Below, in pieces: positions 7,727 to 15,437 of a stretch of 64,000 nt of DNA. Under the pieces are notes generated by a model. The model had not been told where the DNA came from and did not search any database. It saw nothing but the letters and a program-made list of their open reading frames with translations. This DNA is from Ornithinimicrobium ciconiae (lineage in GTDB: Bacteria; Actinomycetota; Actinomycetes; Actinomycetales; Dermatophilaceae). The DNA lies in the NCBI RefSeq assembly GCF_007197575.1, contig NZ_CP041616.1, positions 1,550,001-1,614,000 on the forward strand, in the 5' to 3' direction. The translations under genes were made by a program, and so were the position numbers. The stretch's first letter is position 1; the number at the start of each line of letters is the position of its first letter.

Positions 7727-10120
7727 TCACGCCTCGTTGCCTCTCGCCTGCTCGACGCCCTCGCTGAGCACATCCTCGTGGCGCAAGACCCAGGAGATGG
7801 CCTCGGATCGACCGCGCACGCCGAGCTTGCGATAGATGCTCGAGGTGTGGTGCATGACGGTCTTGGCGCTGATGCCGAGCTGGACGGACAGCTCCTTGTT
7901 GGAGGCGCCCGAGGGCAGGCTGGCAAGCACCTCGCGCTCACGTTCGGTGAGGTCTTCGGGGCGCGGGCGCAGGCCGGTGGTGTCTTCCAGCGGCGCGACC
8001 ATGCGGATCACGGGAGCCGTCGCCAGCGACCGCACATAACGCAAGGCGTCCTCGCCCGCTCCCTGCAGGAGGGCCAGCGCCTCCTGGTGGCTGGACGGCA
8101 GCGCCAAGTCGGGCTGCGGTCCACTGATGGTCTCGCCGTAGTCACGCAGCATCCACGGCGGCGGCGCCGGCAGAAGCACCTGGCTGAAGGGGCGCAGGGC
8201 ACTCCGGAGTCGGGTCGCGACGTGCGCGTCACCACGGGCGTGGGCCAGCAGCAGCACCGTCAGGGTGGGAGTGAGATAGCGCCGCGGGTTGCCCGAGGCA
8301 CGGGCATGCCGCAGCGCCTCCAGGGCCAGGGTCGCGGCGGTGTCGAGGTCACCGGCGTGCAGTGCAGTCATCGTCCCGCTTGGCAGGATCCAGGACAGCG
8401 AGCGGTTGTCCTGCACGAGCCGGGCAGAGTCCAGCAGTTCCGCAAAGCTGGGCACGTCGCTGCCGATCGGCGTGCCCGGCGGCAGGGTCCGCAGCAGCGC
8501 CGCCGGCAGCAGCATGACCCGAGGGTTGCGGAGGCGCTGCGCCCGCTCGAAGGCGGCGCGTGCGCAGCGCAGCGCCTCGTCGACGTCACCGCGCTGGTGC
8601 GCCAGCATCCCGGCCCAGGCCTCGAAGGACGTCATCGCCGCGACGTCGCCGAGCTGCTCTGCCAGCTCTTGGCCTTGTCGGCACAGCGGCTCCACGGCGC
8701 TCCGGTCGCCCATCACGCGCCCGGCCAGCACCGACAGCATCAGCACTCGGGTCAGCAGTTGCTCACCGAGTGGCTCTGCCAGCTCCCGGGCCGCCTGCAG
8801 GTCCGGCAGGGCCGCGGCCACGCCTGCGGCATCCGTGGCCAGTTCGGCACCGACCAGCCCACGCCAGGCCAGCAGCATGGCCCGCAACCCCTGGTCGATC
8901 TCGTGCTCCTCGGCCAGCCCTAGGACCCGGTCGATCCAGCCCTTCTCCTGGGCAGTCACAGCCTGGCTGAACCAGCACGGCACGATGCCCAGCAGCAGCT
9001 GGGCAGCCACCTCGACGTCGCCACCATCGACCGACCGCTGCAGGGCGGCCATGATCTCTGGCTCCAGCTCCGCAGCCAGGCCCAGGGCATCGGTCGTCAT
9101 GCCTGAGACCGTCAACATGCGGGACTGGTGCGCCACTCCCAACGCCCATTGCGTATGCCGTGCGCTGAGTTCGGCGGCACGCTCCGGCCGGTGCGACAAC
9201 AGTTGAGCGGCGCGCTCGCGCACCAGCGGCGACAGCCGGTAGGCGCTGCCGGTGTCGTAGTGAAGCGGCTCCACCAGGTGCGAGTCCACGAGCGCGGCGA
9301 GGTGGTTGACCAGACCGTCCTGCTCGGTCACCTCCGCGACGGCCTCCAGCGGCACCGATGACGCAAAGACAGCAAGGTCGGCGAGCAGCGCCCTGGGCGC
9401 CTCGTCCAACAGGGACTCGCTCCAGGCGATGGCGGTGAACAGATCCCGACTGCCCGACAGCGGCTGCGCGGCGATGACGGTCGACGGGGGCGACTCGGTC
9501 AGCAGCTCGCGCAGCATCGCCGGTGGCAGGGTGGGGGTGCGAGCTGCGGCCATCACGATCGCACCGGGGTTGCCGCCGAGGGCGCTGCAGATGGCGGCGA
9601 TGTCCTCCAACGTCTCCCGGTCTGGCGTGATCATGGCCCCGCTGCGCTCGGCACGGTCGAGGAAGAGACGGACCGCCGGCTGCCCGGCATACGTCTCGGG
9701 GTCCTCAGACAGGTCGGGCTCGGGCAGGGCGGGCACGCGGACGACGGCCTCGGCCGGCAGGTGCAGGGGCGCGCTCGCGGTCACGATCAGCTGGGCGTCG
9801 CGCTGGGTGGCCAGCGCACGGGCCAGCGCGTGCGCCGCGTCCGGGGCAGTGTCGGCGTCGTCGACCACGACCACGTCAGAGAGTGCGGCAGCCTCGAGCA
9901 CGATCCGGCACAGCGCGCCCGGCTGGGTCGCGCGGCGAGCGTCCACGAAGGGCACCTCGTGGTGCGGCGGGGCACCGTTGACCAGCGCCCGGGCCATGCT
10001 GGTCCTGCCCACGCCCGGCAGGCCGGTCAGCGTCAGGACGCGCGTGCTGTCCTGGGCGAGCAGCCGCCGCGCAGTCCTGAGCAGATCCTCCCGCGCGTGG
10101 AGCATCTTGCGCCACGGCAT
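7727..10120 (-). CDS. Large LuxR-family regulator with NTPase domain
   Basis: A 797-residue regulator. The N-terminus carries a STAND/NB-ARC-like NTPase with P-loop GLPGVGRTS, in which the usual Lys is Arg39, and a VVVVDDAD Walker B. A helical repeat region of several hundred residues follows. The C-terminus has a LuxR/NarL HTH: LTEREREVLASLPSGASNKELSVQLGIS and then KTVMHHTSSIYRKLGV. It likely binds DNA in response to a ligand or partner. The Lys-to-Arg change may weaken nucleotide hydrolysis. It is the last of five co-directional genes reading from the LysR gene at 13705; targets are unknown. Confidence 0.88.
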   Translation of the reverse strand: MPWRKMLHAREDLLRTARRLLAQDSTRVLTLTGLPGVGRTSMARALVNGAPPHHEVPFVDARRATQPGALCRIVLEAAALSDVVVVDDADTAPDAAHALARALATQRDAQLIVTASAPLHLPAEAVVRVPALPEPDLSEDPETYAGQPAVRLFLDRAERSGAMITPDRETLEDIAAICSALGGNPGAIVMAAARTPTLPPAMLRELLTESPPSTVIAAQPLSGSRDLFTAIAWSESLLDEAPRALLADLAVFASSVPLEAVAEVTEQDGLVNHLAALVDSHLVEPLHYDTGSAYRLSPLVRERAAQLLSHRPERAAELSARHTQWALGVAHQSRMLTVSGMTTDALGLAAELEPEIMAALQRSVDGGDVEVAAQLLLGIVPCWFSQAVTAQEKGWIDRVLGLAEEHEIDQGLRAMLLAWRGLVGAELATDAAGVAAALPDLQAARELAEPLGEQLLTRVLMLSVLAGRVMGDRSAVEPLCRQGQELAEQLGDVAAMTSFEAWAGMLAHQRGDVDEALRCARAAFERAQRLRNPRVMLLPAALLRTLPPGTPIGSDVPSFAELLDSARLVQDNRSLSWILPSGTMTALHAGDLDTAATLALEALRHARASGNPRRYLTPTLTVLLLAHARGDAHVATRLRSALRPFSQVLLPAPPPWMLRDYGETISGPQPDLALPSSHQEALALLQGAGEDALRYVRSLATAPVIRMVAPLEDTTGLRPRPEDLTEREREVLASLPSGASNKELSVQLGISAKTVMHHTSSIYRKLGVRGRSEAISWVLRHEDVLSEGVEQARGNEA

Positions 10121-10168
10121 ACGGGCAGTATGCCAGTGACCGATGGGGCCGGTGGGGCAACGCGTCCG

Positions 10169-11029
10169 TCAGTCCACGCCGGCGTCGAAGCCCTGCTCCC
10201 ACACCAGTTCGGTCGCATCGGCTCCCAGTGCGCGAGCGAAGCTGGAGATGTCCTGCTCGGTGCGCTCCTGCCAGATGTTCGTCACGCCGGGGCGTCGCAG
10301 CATGGGGGCGCCGGGTGCGGGCGGCTCGAGATAGCCGTCGCGCAGGAGGACGACCTCGTTGCGCCGGGTCTGCCCGTCGTAGCAGGTGATGCGGGTGCGG
10401 CTGCCGTCCCCGTCGGGGACGACACAGATCGTGAGCACGCCCCGATCCAGCCAGGAGCTGAAGCTCTCCATCGACCCACCGCCCAGCACCAGGGCGGCGC
10501 CCAACTGCCGCGGCTTGGCGTGGACGTCGAGCTCGGCGGGTGAGCCGAACGCGTCCACCCAGTCGTATTCGTTGCCGAGGTAGTCATCGACGATGACCAA
10601 CGACGGCACCCGGTGCGCGAGGGCGTCCGCGAGCTTCTCCGGGGCGCTGGAGCCGCCCATGACGCGCAGGTCGAGCACGCGCAGGCGGTCATCGATCCAG
10701 GTGTCGTGCGCGCTCGTCTCCAGCAGCGCCCGTGGCGGCAGACCCAACCCACCAGCGCCCACGGCCAACCAGAGCTCCTGCGTGGTCACTGCCCGAGAGG
10801 CGATCACCACCGAGAGCCCTTCTCCGGCGCCCCACGCGGCCATCCGGGCGAGGATCTGCAGCCGCAGACTCTGGGGAGCGTGCACGGCCGTCGTCTCAGC
10901 GATCGGGATGCCCTCGGTGACGGCGTCGAGCGCGGGCCAGCCGGTGCCGATGCGAGGCCGGGACCGGGTGAACCAGCTGCGCAGCTCGGAGATGCTCGGG
11001 ACCGGCTCTGGCTCGTGCGGGATCGACAT
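10169..11029 (-). CDS. RecA-fold-like protein with degenerate P-loop (copy 1)
   Basis: A 286-residue protein of unknown function. It begins with a DnaB/RAD55-like segment (IGTGWPALDAVTEG), but the place of Walker A holds ETTAVHAPQSLRLQ with no GKT. Later SVVIASRAVTTQELWL and LVIVDDY (Walker B-like) fit a RecA-type fold. It is therefore probably a nucleotide-binding relative that has lost catalysis. A clear full-length paralogue lies at 25106-25972, sharing TIGTGWP/TGWP, ASRAVTT-ELWLAVGAGGLGL and DDRLRVLDLRV. Neighbours are an alpha/beta hydrolase and a LuxR regulator, with short gaps suggesting co-transcription. Confidence 0.75.
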   Translation of the reverse strand: MSIPHEPEPVPSISELRSWFTRSRPRIGTGWPALDAVTEGIPIAETTAVHAPQSLRLQILARMAAWGAGEGLSVVIASRAVTTQELWLAVGAGGLGLPPRALLETSAHDTWIDDRLRVLDLRVMGGSSAPEKLADALAHRVPSLVIVDDYLGNEYDWVDAFGSPAELDVHAKPRQLGAALVLGGGSMESFSSWLDRGVLTICVVPDGDGSRTRITCYDGQTRRNEVVLLRDGYLEPPAPGAPMLRRPGVTNIWQERTEQDISSFARALGADATELVWEQGFDAGVD

Positions 11030-11085
11030 CGACTCAGTGTGGCAGCCCCTTCTGACAGTGACCCGCTGTGCACCAGGCCCCGGAG

Positions 11086-11958
11086 TCAGCCGTCCTCTGG
11101 GACTGGAGGAGATGAGTCGTCCGCGATGAACTCGCGCAGCAGTAGTGCGAAGCGGTCCGGGTCCTCCAGGTGCGGGAAGTGACCGGCTCGCTCAAACACC
11201 TCCACCCGACAGTCCGGGACCGCCTTCTGGGCGCTCAGGGCGTGCCACGCGGGGATGATCCGGTCATGCGACCCCCACACGACGAGAGTGGGGACGGCGT
11301 TCTCCGGGTCCAGGCGGCCGACTGCCGTGATGCTCTGCCCGCCCACGTCGATGACCGCCCGTGTCGTGGCGAGGAAGGCGCGCCTGCTCTCGCTGTCCGC
11401 AAGGGCGGTGAAACCGCGCCAGATCGCGTTGATGTCCGAGCCCGGCCGCCACCCCACCTTCCTCATCCCGTTGCTCAGCGCCATGGCCCGCGAGGTCACG
11501 GCCGTCGAGGCCGCGATCCGCAGCACCTGGTCTGCACCGGGGAGCGTGGCGGACCGCAGCAGGGGGTTCACCTCCCGGCCCAGCCCCCCGCTGGCGATCA
11601 GCACCACGCGGTCCACGCGCTCGGGGAAGAGGTAGTGGAACTGCATCGTGATGCCGCCGCCGAGCGAGTGCCCGACGAGGGTGACCCGCTCGATCTCGAG
11701 GTGGTCGAGCAGGTCGCGCAGCGTCGCGGCGTGGGCACCGAGGGAGTAGTCACCCATCGGCTTGGCTGACTCGCCGTGGCCGAACAGGTCGGGGACGATC
11801 ACCCGCTGCGTGTCGTCGATCTCGTCGATCAGCCGACGCCACTGCCGCTGGGTCCCCAGGAGGCCGTGGATGAAGAGCACAGGGGCTCCCGACCCACTGT
11901 CGGTGTAGGAGAGCTCTTGGCCGTGCAGCTCAACCGTCCTGCTCGCGGTGCTGGGCAT
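11086..11958 (-). CDS. Alpha/beta hydrolase
   Basis: A 290-residue alpha/beta-hydrolase-fold enzyme without a signal peptide. The oxyanion segment is FIHGLLGT and the nucleophile elbow is GHSLGG (Ser98). WGSHDRIIP supplies the acid and AGHFPHLED the histidine. The substrate is unknown; esterases, C-C hydrolases and lactonases share these features. It lies 40 bp downstream of the SDR gene on the same strand and is probably in the LysR-SDR operon, which suggests a short catabolic or detoxifying pathway. Confidence 0.85.
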   Translation of the reverse strand: MPSTASRTVELHGQELSYTDSGSGAPVLFIHGLLGTQRQWRRLIDEIDDTQRVIVPDLFGHGESAKPMGDYSLGAHAATLRDLLDHLEIERVTLVGHSLGGGITMQFHYLFPERVDRVVLIASGGLGREVNPLLRSATLPGADQVLRIAASTAVTSRAMALSNGMRKVGWRPGSDINAIWRGFTALADSESRRAFLATTRAVIDVGGQSITAVGRLDPENAVPTLVVWGSHDRIIPAWHALSAQKAVPDCRVEVFERAGHFPHLEDPDRFALLLREFIADDSSPPVPEDG

Positions 11959-11998
11959 GCGTCACTCCTTCGAGTCGTCGGCGACACGTCTGGTCAGT

Positions 11999-12745
11999 TC
12001 ATCGTGACAGGTAGCCTCCGTCGACCGGGATGTAGGCACCGTTGGCGAAGGACCAGGAGTCAGCCGAGACCGCGGCGACAACCTCGCCGATCTCAGCCGG
12101 CTGACCGATGCGCCCGGCCGGGTGCAGTGCGACGAGGCCAGCCCGGCCCTCATCGTCCAGGTTCTTCAGGATGTCGGTCTCGATGAATCCGGGGCCGATG
12201 GCGAGCGTGCGGATGCCTGCAGCGGCATACTCCAGCGCGGCCTGCTTGGTCAGGCCGACCACCGCGTGCTTGGCCGCGACATAGGGACCGGCTCCCGGGA
12301 AGGCCACCTGGCCCAGGATCGAGGAGATGTTGACGATCACACCGCCGCCGGTCGCGAGCATCGCTCTGATCTGGGCGCGCATGCCGAAGAAGACGCCGTC
12401 GAGGTTGATCGCGATGATGCGTCGCCACTCATCGTCGTCAAAGTCCGCCAGGGCGAGCGGCGCCGGGCCGACTCCCGCGTTGTTGCAGGCCAGGTCCAGC
12501 CGGCCGTAGGTCTGCTTCGCGTGGTCGACCAGCGCGTCGTTCTGCTCGGCGGAGCTGGTGTCGCAGTGGAAGTAGGTCGCCTCGCCGCCCGCCTCTGTCA
12601 CCAGGTCGACCGTCTCCTGGCCGCGGACGTCGTCGATGTCGGACACGACCACCTTGGCTCCTGCGCTCGCGTAGGCCAGTGCGACCGCTCGTCCGATGCC
12701 GGTGGCGGCTCCCGTGACGAGTGCGACCTTGCCGTCAAGTGTCAT
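11999..12745 (-). CDS. Short-chain dehydrogenase/reductase (classical SDR)
   Basis: A 248-residue NAD(P)-dependent oxidoreductase of the classical SDR family. It shows TGAATGIG (residues 11-18), the NNAG motif near residue 88, and the catalytic Ser with Y155-x3-K159 (YVAAK). Asp36 after beta-strand 2 (VVSDIDD) suggests NAD(H) preference. GGAG lies upstream of the ATG. It sits 45 bp after the LysR stop and 40 bp before the hydrolase. The substrate is not predictable, and regulation by the upstream LysR is inferred from position. Confidence 0.9.
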   Translation of the reverse strand: MTLDGKVALVTGAATGIGRAVALAYASAGAKVVVSDIDDVRGQETVDLVTEAGGEATYFHCDTSSAEQNDALVDHAKQTYGRLDLACNNAGVGPAPLALADFDDDEWRRIIAINLDGVFFGMRAQIRAMLATGGGVIVNISSILGQVAFPGAGPYVAAKHAVVGLTKQAALEYAAAGIRTLAIGPGFIETDILKNLDDEGRAGLVALHPAGRIGQPAEIGEVVAAVSADSWSFANGAYIPVDGGYLSR

Positions 12746-12790
12746 CTTGAGTGCTCCTTGGATAGCTGGGATGTGCTGGTCCCCATGATA

Positions 12791-13705
12791 CTACGGTGTG
12801 TAGTAGTTCGAGACTGTGGGGGTGCGCTCGAGCGCATGCTGGTGGAACAGTCGTGCGGCGGGCAGCATCTGGCGCTCCTCGGACCAGGCGAGCCCGATCT
12901 CGCGGACGGCGAGGCGGTCGGCGAGCCGGAGGTGGCGCAACCCGGTGGGGGAGGGGTCGGTCCCGGAGGGCGGCGCCGGCGGGAGGATCGAGACGCCGAG
13001 TCCGGCCGCGACGAAGGCACGTGCGGTGGCGAGGTCCTCGCACACAAAGGCCAGCTGCGGCGTGAAGCTGGCGCGGCCGGCCAGTTCGTCGGTCCGCTCG
13101 CGCAATGCCGAGCCCGGTCGGAACAGCACGAACGGCTCGTCCGCGGCGTCCGACAGGTTGAGCGGTTTGTCACGGTCGGCGAGGGGGTGTCCCGCCGGCA
13201 CGGCCAGGAGCAGGGGCTCGACCGCCAGCTGCGCCCAACGGGCCGCCCCGGGGTGGGGCCGCATGGTGGACAGCTCGAGGTCGATGCCGCTGCGGGGTCC
13301 GACGCTGGTGTCCGCCACCTCTGCCTGCGGTCGCAGCGCGAAGTGCACCTGCGGGTGGTCGGCGCGGAAGCTGCTGACCAGATCCGGCACCAGCCAGGTG
13401 CCGAGTGAGGAGTGGAAGGCCAGCGTGACCGTGCCGGTCTCGGAGTCGACCAGCTGGTGGACGGCGGCCAGGCCGTCGTCGAGTTCGTGGAGCAGCCGGT
13501 CCACGTGACGCTTGAAGGCCGCCCCGGCATGCGTCATACGCAGTGTGCGCCCCGAGCGGTGCAGCAGTGCGGTGCCGACCTCCTGCTCCAGGCGCGCCAG
13601 AGCCCGGGACACGCCCGGTTGGGTGGTGCCTTCCACCTCGCTCAGCTCGGTCAGCGTGATGCCGTCGGCCACCTGCTGGAACCACCGCAGATCACGTGTC
13701 TCCAT
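12791..13705 (-). CDS. LysR-family regulator (copy 1), divergent from small peptide gene
   Basis: A 304-residue LysR-type regulator. The N-terminal winged HTH (METRDLRWFQQVADGITLTE, then QPGVSRALARLE) is followed by a LysR substrate-binding domain (VTLAFHSSLGTWLVPDL). I chose ATG 13705 over the longer frame to 13723 because it aligns with the start of the paralogue at 56988, and the longer frame would run into the control dyad. The two LysR proteins are closely similar over their full length. This one heads a likely operon with an SDR and a hydrolase, and it is divergent from the 49-residue peptide gene at 13781. Confidence 0.92.
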   Translation of the reverse strand: METRDLRWFQQVADGITLTELSEVEGTTQPGVSRALARLEQEVGTALLHRSGRTLRMTHAGAAFKRHVDRLLHELDDGLAAVHQLVDSETGTVTLAFHSSLGTWLVPDLVSSFRADHPQVHFALRPQAEVADTSVGPRSGIDLELSTMRPHPGAARWAQLAVEPLLLAVPAGHPLADRDKPLNLSDAADEPFVLFRPGSALRERTDELAGRASFTPQLAFVCEDLATARAFVAAGLGVSILPPAPPSGTDPSPTGLRHLRLADRLAVREIGLAWSEERQMLPAARLFHQHALERTPTVSNYYTP

Positions 13706-13719
13706 GACATGACTATGAC

Positions 13720-13734
13720 GCATGGATCAGATGT
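13720..13734. promoter_or_regulatory. GCAT-N7-ATGT dyad between LysR copy 1 and peptide gene
   Basis: The dyad GCATGGATCAGATGT lies 15 bp upstream of the LysR start. A conserved CGTAT block follows at 13750, exactly 30 bp from the dyad start, with TATGAC (13752-13757) as a possible -10 for the peptide gene. The 17-bp leader at 13760-13776 is identical to 57045-57061. It is a candidate binding site for LysR autoregulation and peptide-gene control. Confidence 0.65.
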
Positions 13735-13780
13735 GTGCTAGTCATTCGACGTATGACGTGAGGTCAGAGACACTTGTGAC

Positions 13781-13930
13781 ATGACCAATTTCAGGGGCAC
13801 CCAGACCATCGACAGCGACACTCGCACCGGGTTTGGCACCGTCATCCGTCGCGCGGCACTGGCGGTCTCCGCCTTCCTTGCCCCCAGCGGCGTGGGCCCG
13901 ACCGTGCCCTATCGCGACGGCTCGCGCTGA
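13781..13930 (+). CDS. Small LysR-associated peptide, 49 aa
   Basis: A 49-residue basic peptide. The N-terminus FRGTQTID and C-terminus GVGPTVPYRDGSR match the family seen at 4943 and 57066. The middle (VIRRAALAVSAFLA) is a short amphipathic or weakly hydrophobic stretch. ATG 13781 lies 31 bp after the CGTAT block, as in the 57066 copy. No strong Shine-Dalgarno is seen close to the ATG; GAGG lies 17 bp upstream. It is transcribed divergently from LysR copy 1. Function is unknown, and it is short enough that automated annotation may miss it. Confidence 0.72.
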   Translation: MTNFRGTQTIDSDTRTGFGTVIRRAALAVSAFLAPSGVGPTVPYRDGSR

Positions 13931-13950
13931 CCCCAGCTCCCCGGCTGAGT

Positions 13951-14098
13951 TCGGGCGGAAGCGACCACGCTCGGCGTCGCGAGGGTCGCGTCGGCACACA
14001 GTGCCGGGAGTATGCCGAGCAGCACCTCCACAGCCCCCGGCCAGGCGGCTGCCGGTCCACCGCCCAGCAACCCCAGTCCCACGACGCCCGGCAGCGTG
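13951..14098 (-). pseudogene. Remnant of an EamA/DMT transporter
   Basis: Read on the minus strand, this segment encodes a run resembling the transporter at 30984-31910. GVVGLGLLGGGPAA aligns with GVVGLVLLVGGPAA, and VLLGILPALCADA aligns with ALVGILLALCAGA. The match covers about 45 residues and ends without a start or the rest of the protein. DNA similarity is also visible (CACACAGTGCCGGGAGTATG against CACACAGCGCCAGGAGTATG). It is a decayed fragment beside the peptide gene. Confidence 0.65.
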
Positions 14099-14114
14099 GT
14101 GGTGTCGTGCTGGG

Positions 14115-14354
14115 TCAGCCCGCGCGGTCGTCGACCGGCACGTCCCCCTCGGTGTGCTTGGCGCAGTGCGCACAGCAATAGAAACGGCCATCGACCTCCG
14201 TGCCGTGCCCGATGACCTTGCAGCCGCAGTGCTCGCAGACCGGCGCCATCAGGTGCACCGCGCACTCGAAGCTGTCGAACGTGTGCGTGACTCCGGCTGC
14301 CGTCACCTCGAAGCTCTTGTCGTAGTCGTTGCCGCAGACCTCACAGACCGCCAT
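14115..14354 (-). CDS. Prokaryotic metallothionein-like cysteine-rich protein
   Basis: A 79-residue cytosolic protein starting MAVCEVCGNDYDKSFEV. Cysteines occur as CEVC, one in FECAVH, CEHCGC and CCAHC, with several histidines, giving zinc-ribbon-like metal-binding knuckles. It resembles the short family annotated as prokaryotic metallothionein in actinobacteria and probably binds zinc. ATG 14354 is chosen because the motif starts there; the longer upstream frame has no protein character. Its direct role, storage or protein interaction, is not shown by the context. Confidence 0.75.
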   Translation of the reverse strand: MAVCEVCGNDYDKSFEVTAAGVTHTFDSFECAVHLMAPVCEHCGCKVIGHGTEVDGRFYCCAHCAKHTEGDVPVDDRAG

Positions 14355-14544
14355 GACGTCATCCTTTCCGTCAGATGCTGTGCCGGCCGGTCGGATCCGG
14401 CCGATACCTTCGACGCTAGGGGTCCGTGCCGCCGACCGCGACTGGACAGCCCTGTCCCGTCGTCCGGTCACCGCGGGGGTTGCGACCGCCGTCGCACTGC
14501 GCGACGCAGGCCCCAGAGGCGCGGTCGACCACAGCAGAAGCGCC

Positions 14545-15195
14545 TCAGCGGATGTTGGCCTGCACGGCGATGATGATCGGCGTCGAGCCCTGGTTGAGCT
14601 CGAGGATCTGACGACGGATCCGCGGCTCGTGGAGCAGCGCTGCCAGGGTGGCGGCAACGTCCTCGCGGGTGATCTCATCGTGCGGCTGTGCCGGGCCCAG
14701 GGCCACCGTGCCTGTCCCTGGGCGATCGACGAGCAGGGATGGCCGCAGGATCAGCCAGTCGAGGTCACTCTCGCTGACGGTGACGTCGATGAGCTTCTTC
14801 ACGGCGAAGTAGAACTCCTCGTCCTCGCTGAGGCCCTGCCCGCGCCCGGCCTCAGGAAGCACTGACACCAACGCGAAGCGGTGGACGGCGGCCAGACCGG
14901 CTGCCTCGAGAGCCTTGACCACACCCTCACCGTCGATCGCGGCCGTCACCTCCCTGGCACCCCCGTTCGACCCGGCGGTGTAGACGAGGGCATCGACACC
15001 GTCGAGCATCGAGGCCAGCGAGTCGGCGGTCAGCCCGGCGAGATCCGCAACGCTGGCATCGACCCCTCGCGCGGAGAGGTCGGCTCGCTGCTGGTCGCGA
15101 CGCACCAGACCCAGGACGTCGTCGCCGCGATCGATCAGCTGACCTGCCAGCAGCCTCCCGACTGCGCCGCTGACGCCGATGATGAAGACCTTCAT
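14545..15195 (-). CDS. NAD(P)-binding epimerase-like protein (atypical SDR)
   Basis: A 216-residue Rossmann protein. The N-terminus MKVFIIGVSGAVGRLLAGQL carries the GxxGxxG dinucleotide motif. Later DALVYTAG, RFALVSVLP, a Y/K pair in FYFAVKKLID and WLILRPSLL match the atypical SDR or NmrA-like group (NAD(P)H-binding, YwnB-type). A GTG six bases upstream is an alternative start. It likely senses or reduces via NAD(P)H; the substrate is unknown. A short frame overlaps its start by 4 bp, so it may be the second cistron of a small operon. Confidence 0.83.
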   Translation of the reverse strand: MKVFIIGVSGAVGRLLAGQLIDRGDDVLGLVRRDQQRADLSARGVDASVADLAGLTADSLASMLDGVDALVYTAGSNGGAREVTAAIDGEGVVKALEAAGLAAVHRFALVSVLPEAGRGQGLSEDEEFYFAVKKLIDVTVSESDLDWLILRPSLLVDRPGTGTVALGPAQPHDEITREDVAATLAALLHEPRIRRQILELNQGSTPIIIAVQANIR

Positions 15196-15335
15196 GCGCA
15201 CAACGCCCGTTCGACGCCCCGGAGCCGGACGTCACTCTCCACGAGCTCCATGGTGCTGGCCATGGCCGAGCAGATGGGGTCGTCACCGGCCGTTGTTTCG
15301 GTGGTCCAGCTCCTGCTCGTCCCGCGTGCGGTCAT
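15192..15335 (-). CDS. Possible small ORF, 47 aa, coupled to the NAD(P)-binding gene
   Basis: This frame runs from ATG 15335 to a TGA that overlaps the ATG of the next gene (ATGA), an arrangement used repeatedly in this genome. It encodes a mildly acidic 47-residue product (MTARGTSRSWTTETT..., ending VERALCA) with no motif I recognise. It could be a real short cistron, a truncated regulator or chance. Confidence 0.3.
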   Translation of the reverse strand: MTARGTSRSWTTETTAGDDPICSAMASTMELVESDVRLRGVERALCA

Positions 15336-15437
15336 GCCGTCAGGTTCGCAGGACCGGCGACAGGTTCGCATCGGTAGAAGCCACCAAGTCTTCGTTGTCC
15401 CCCGGGGAAGAGCTCGACGCCGAGCGCGCCGACCCGG

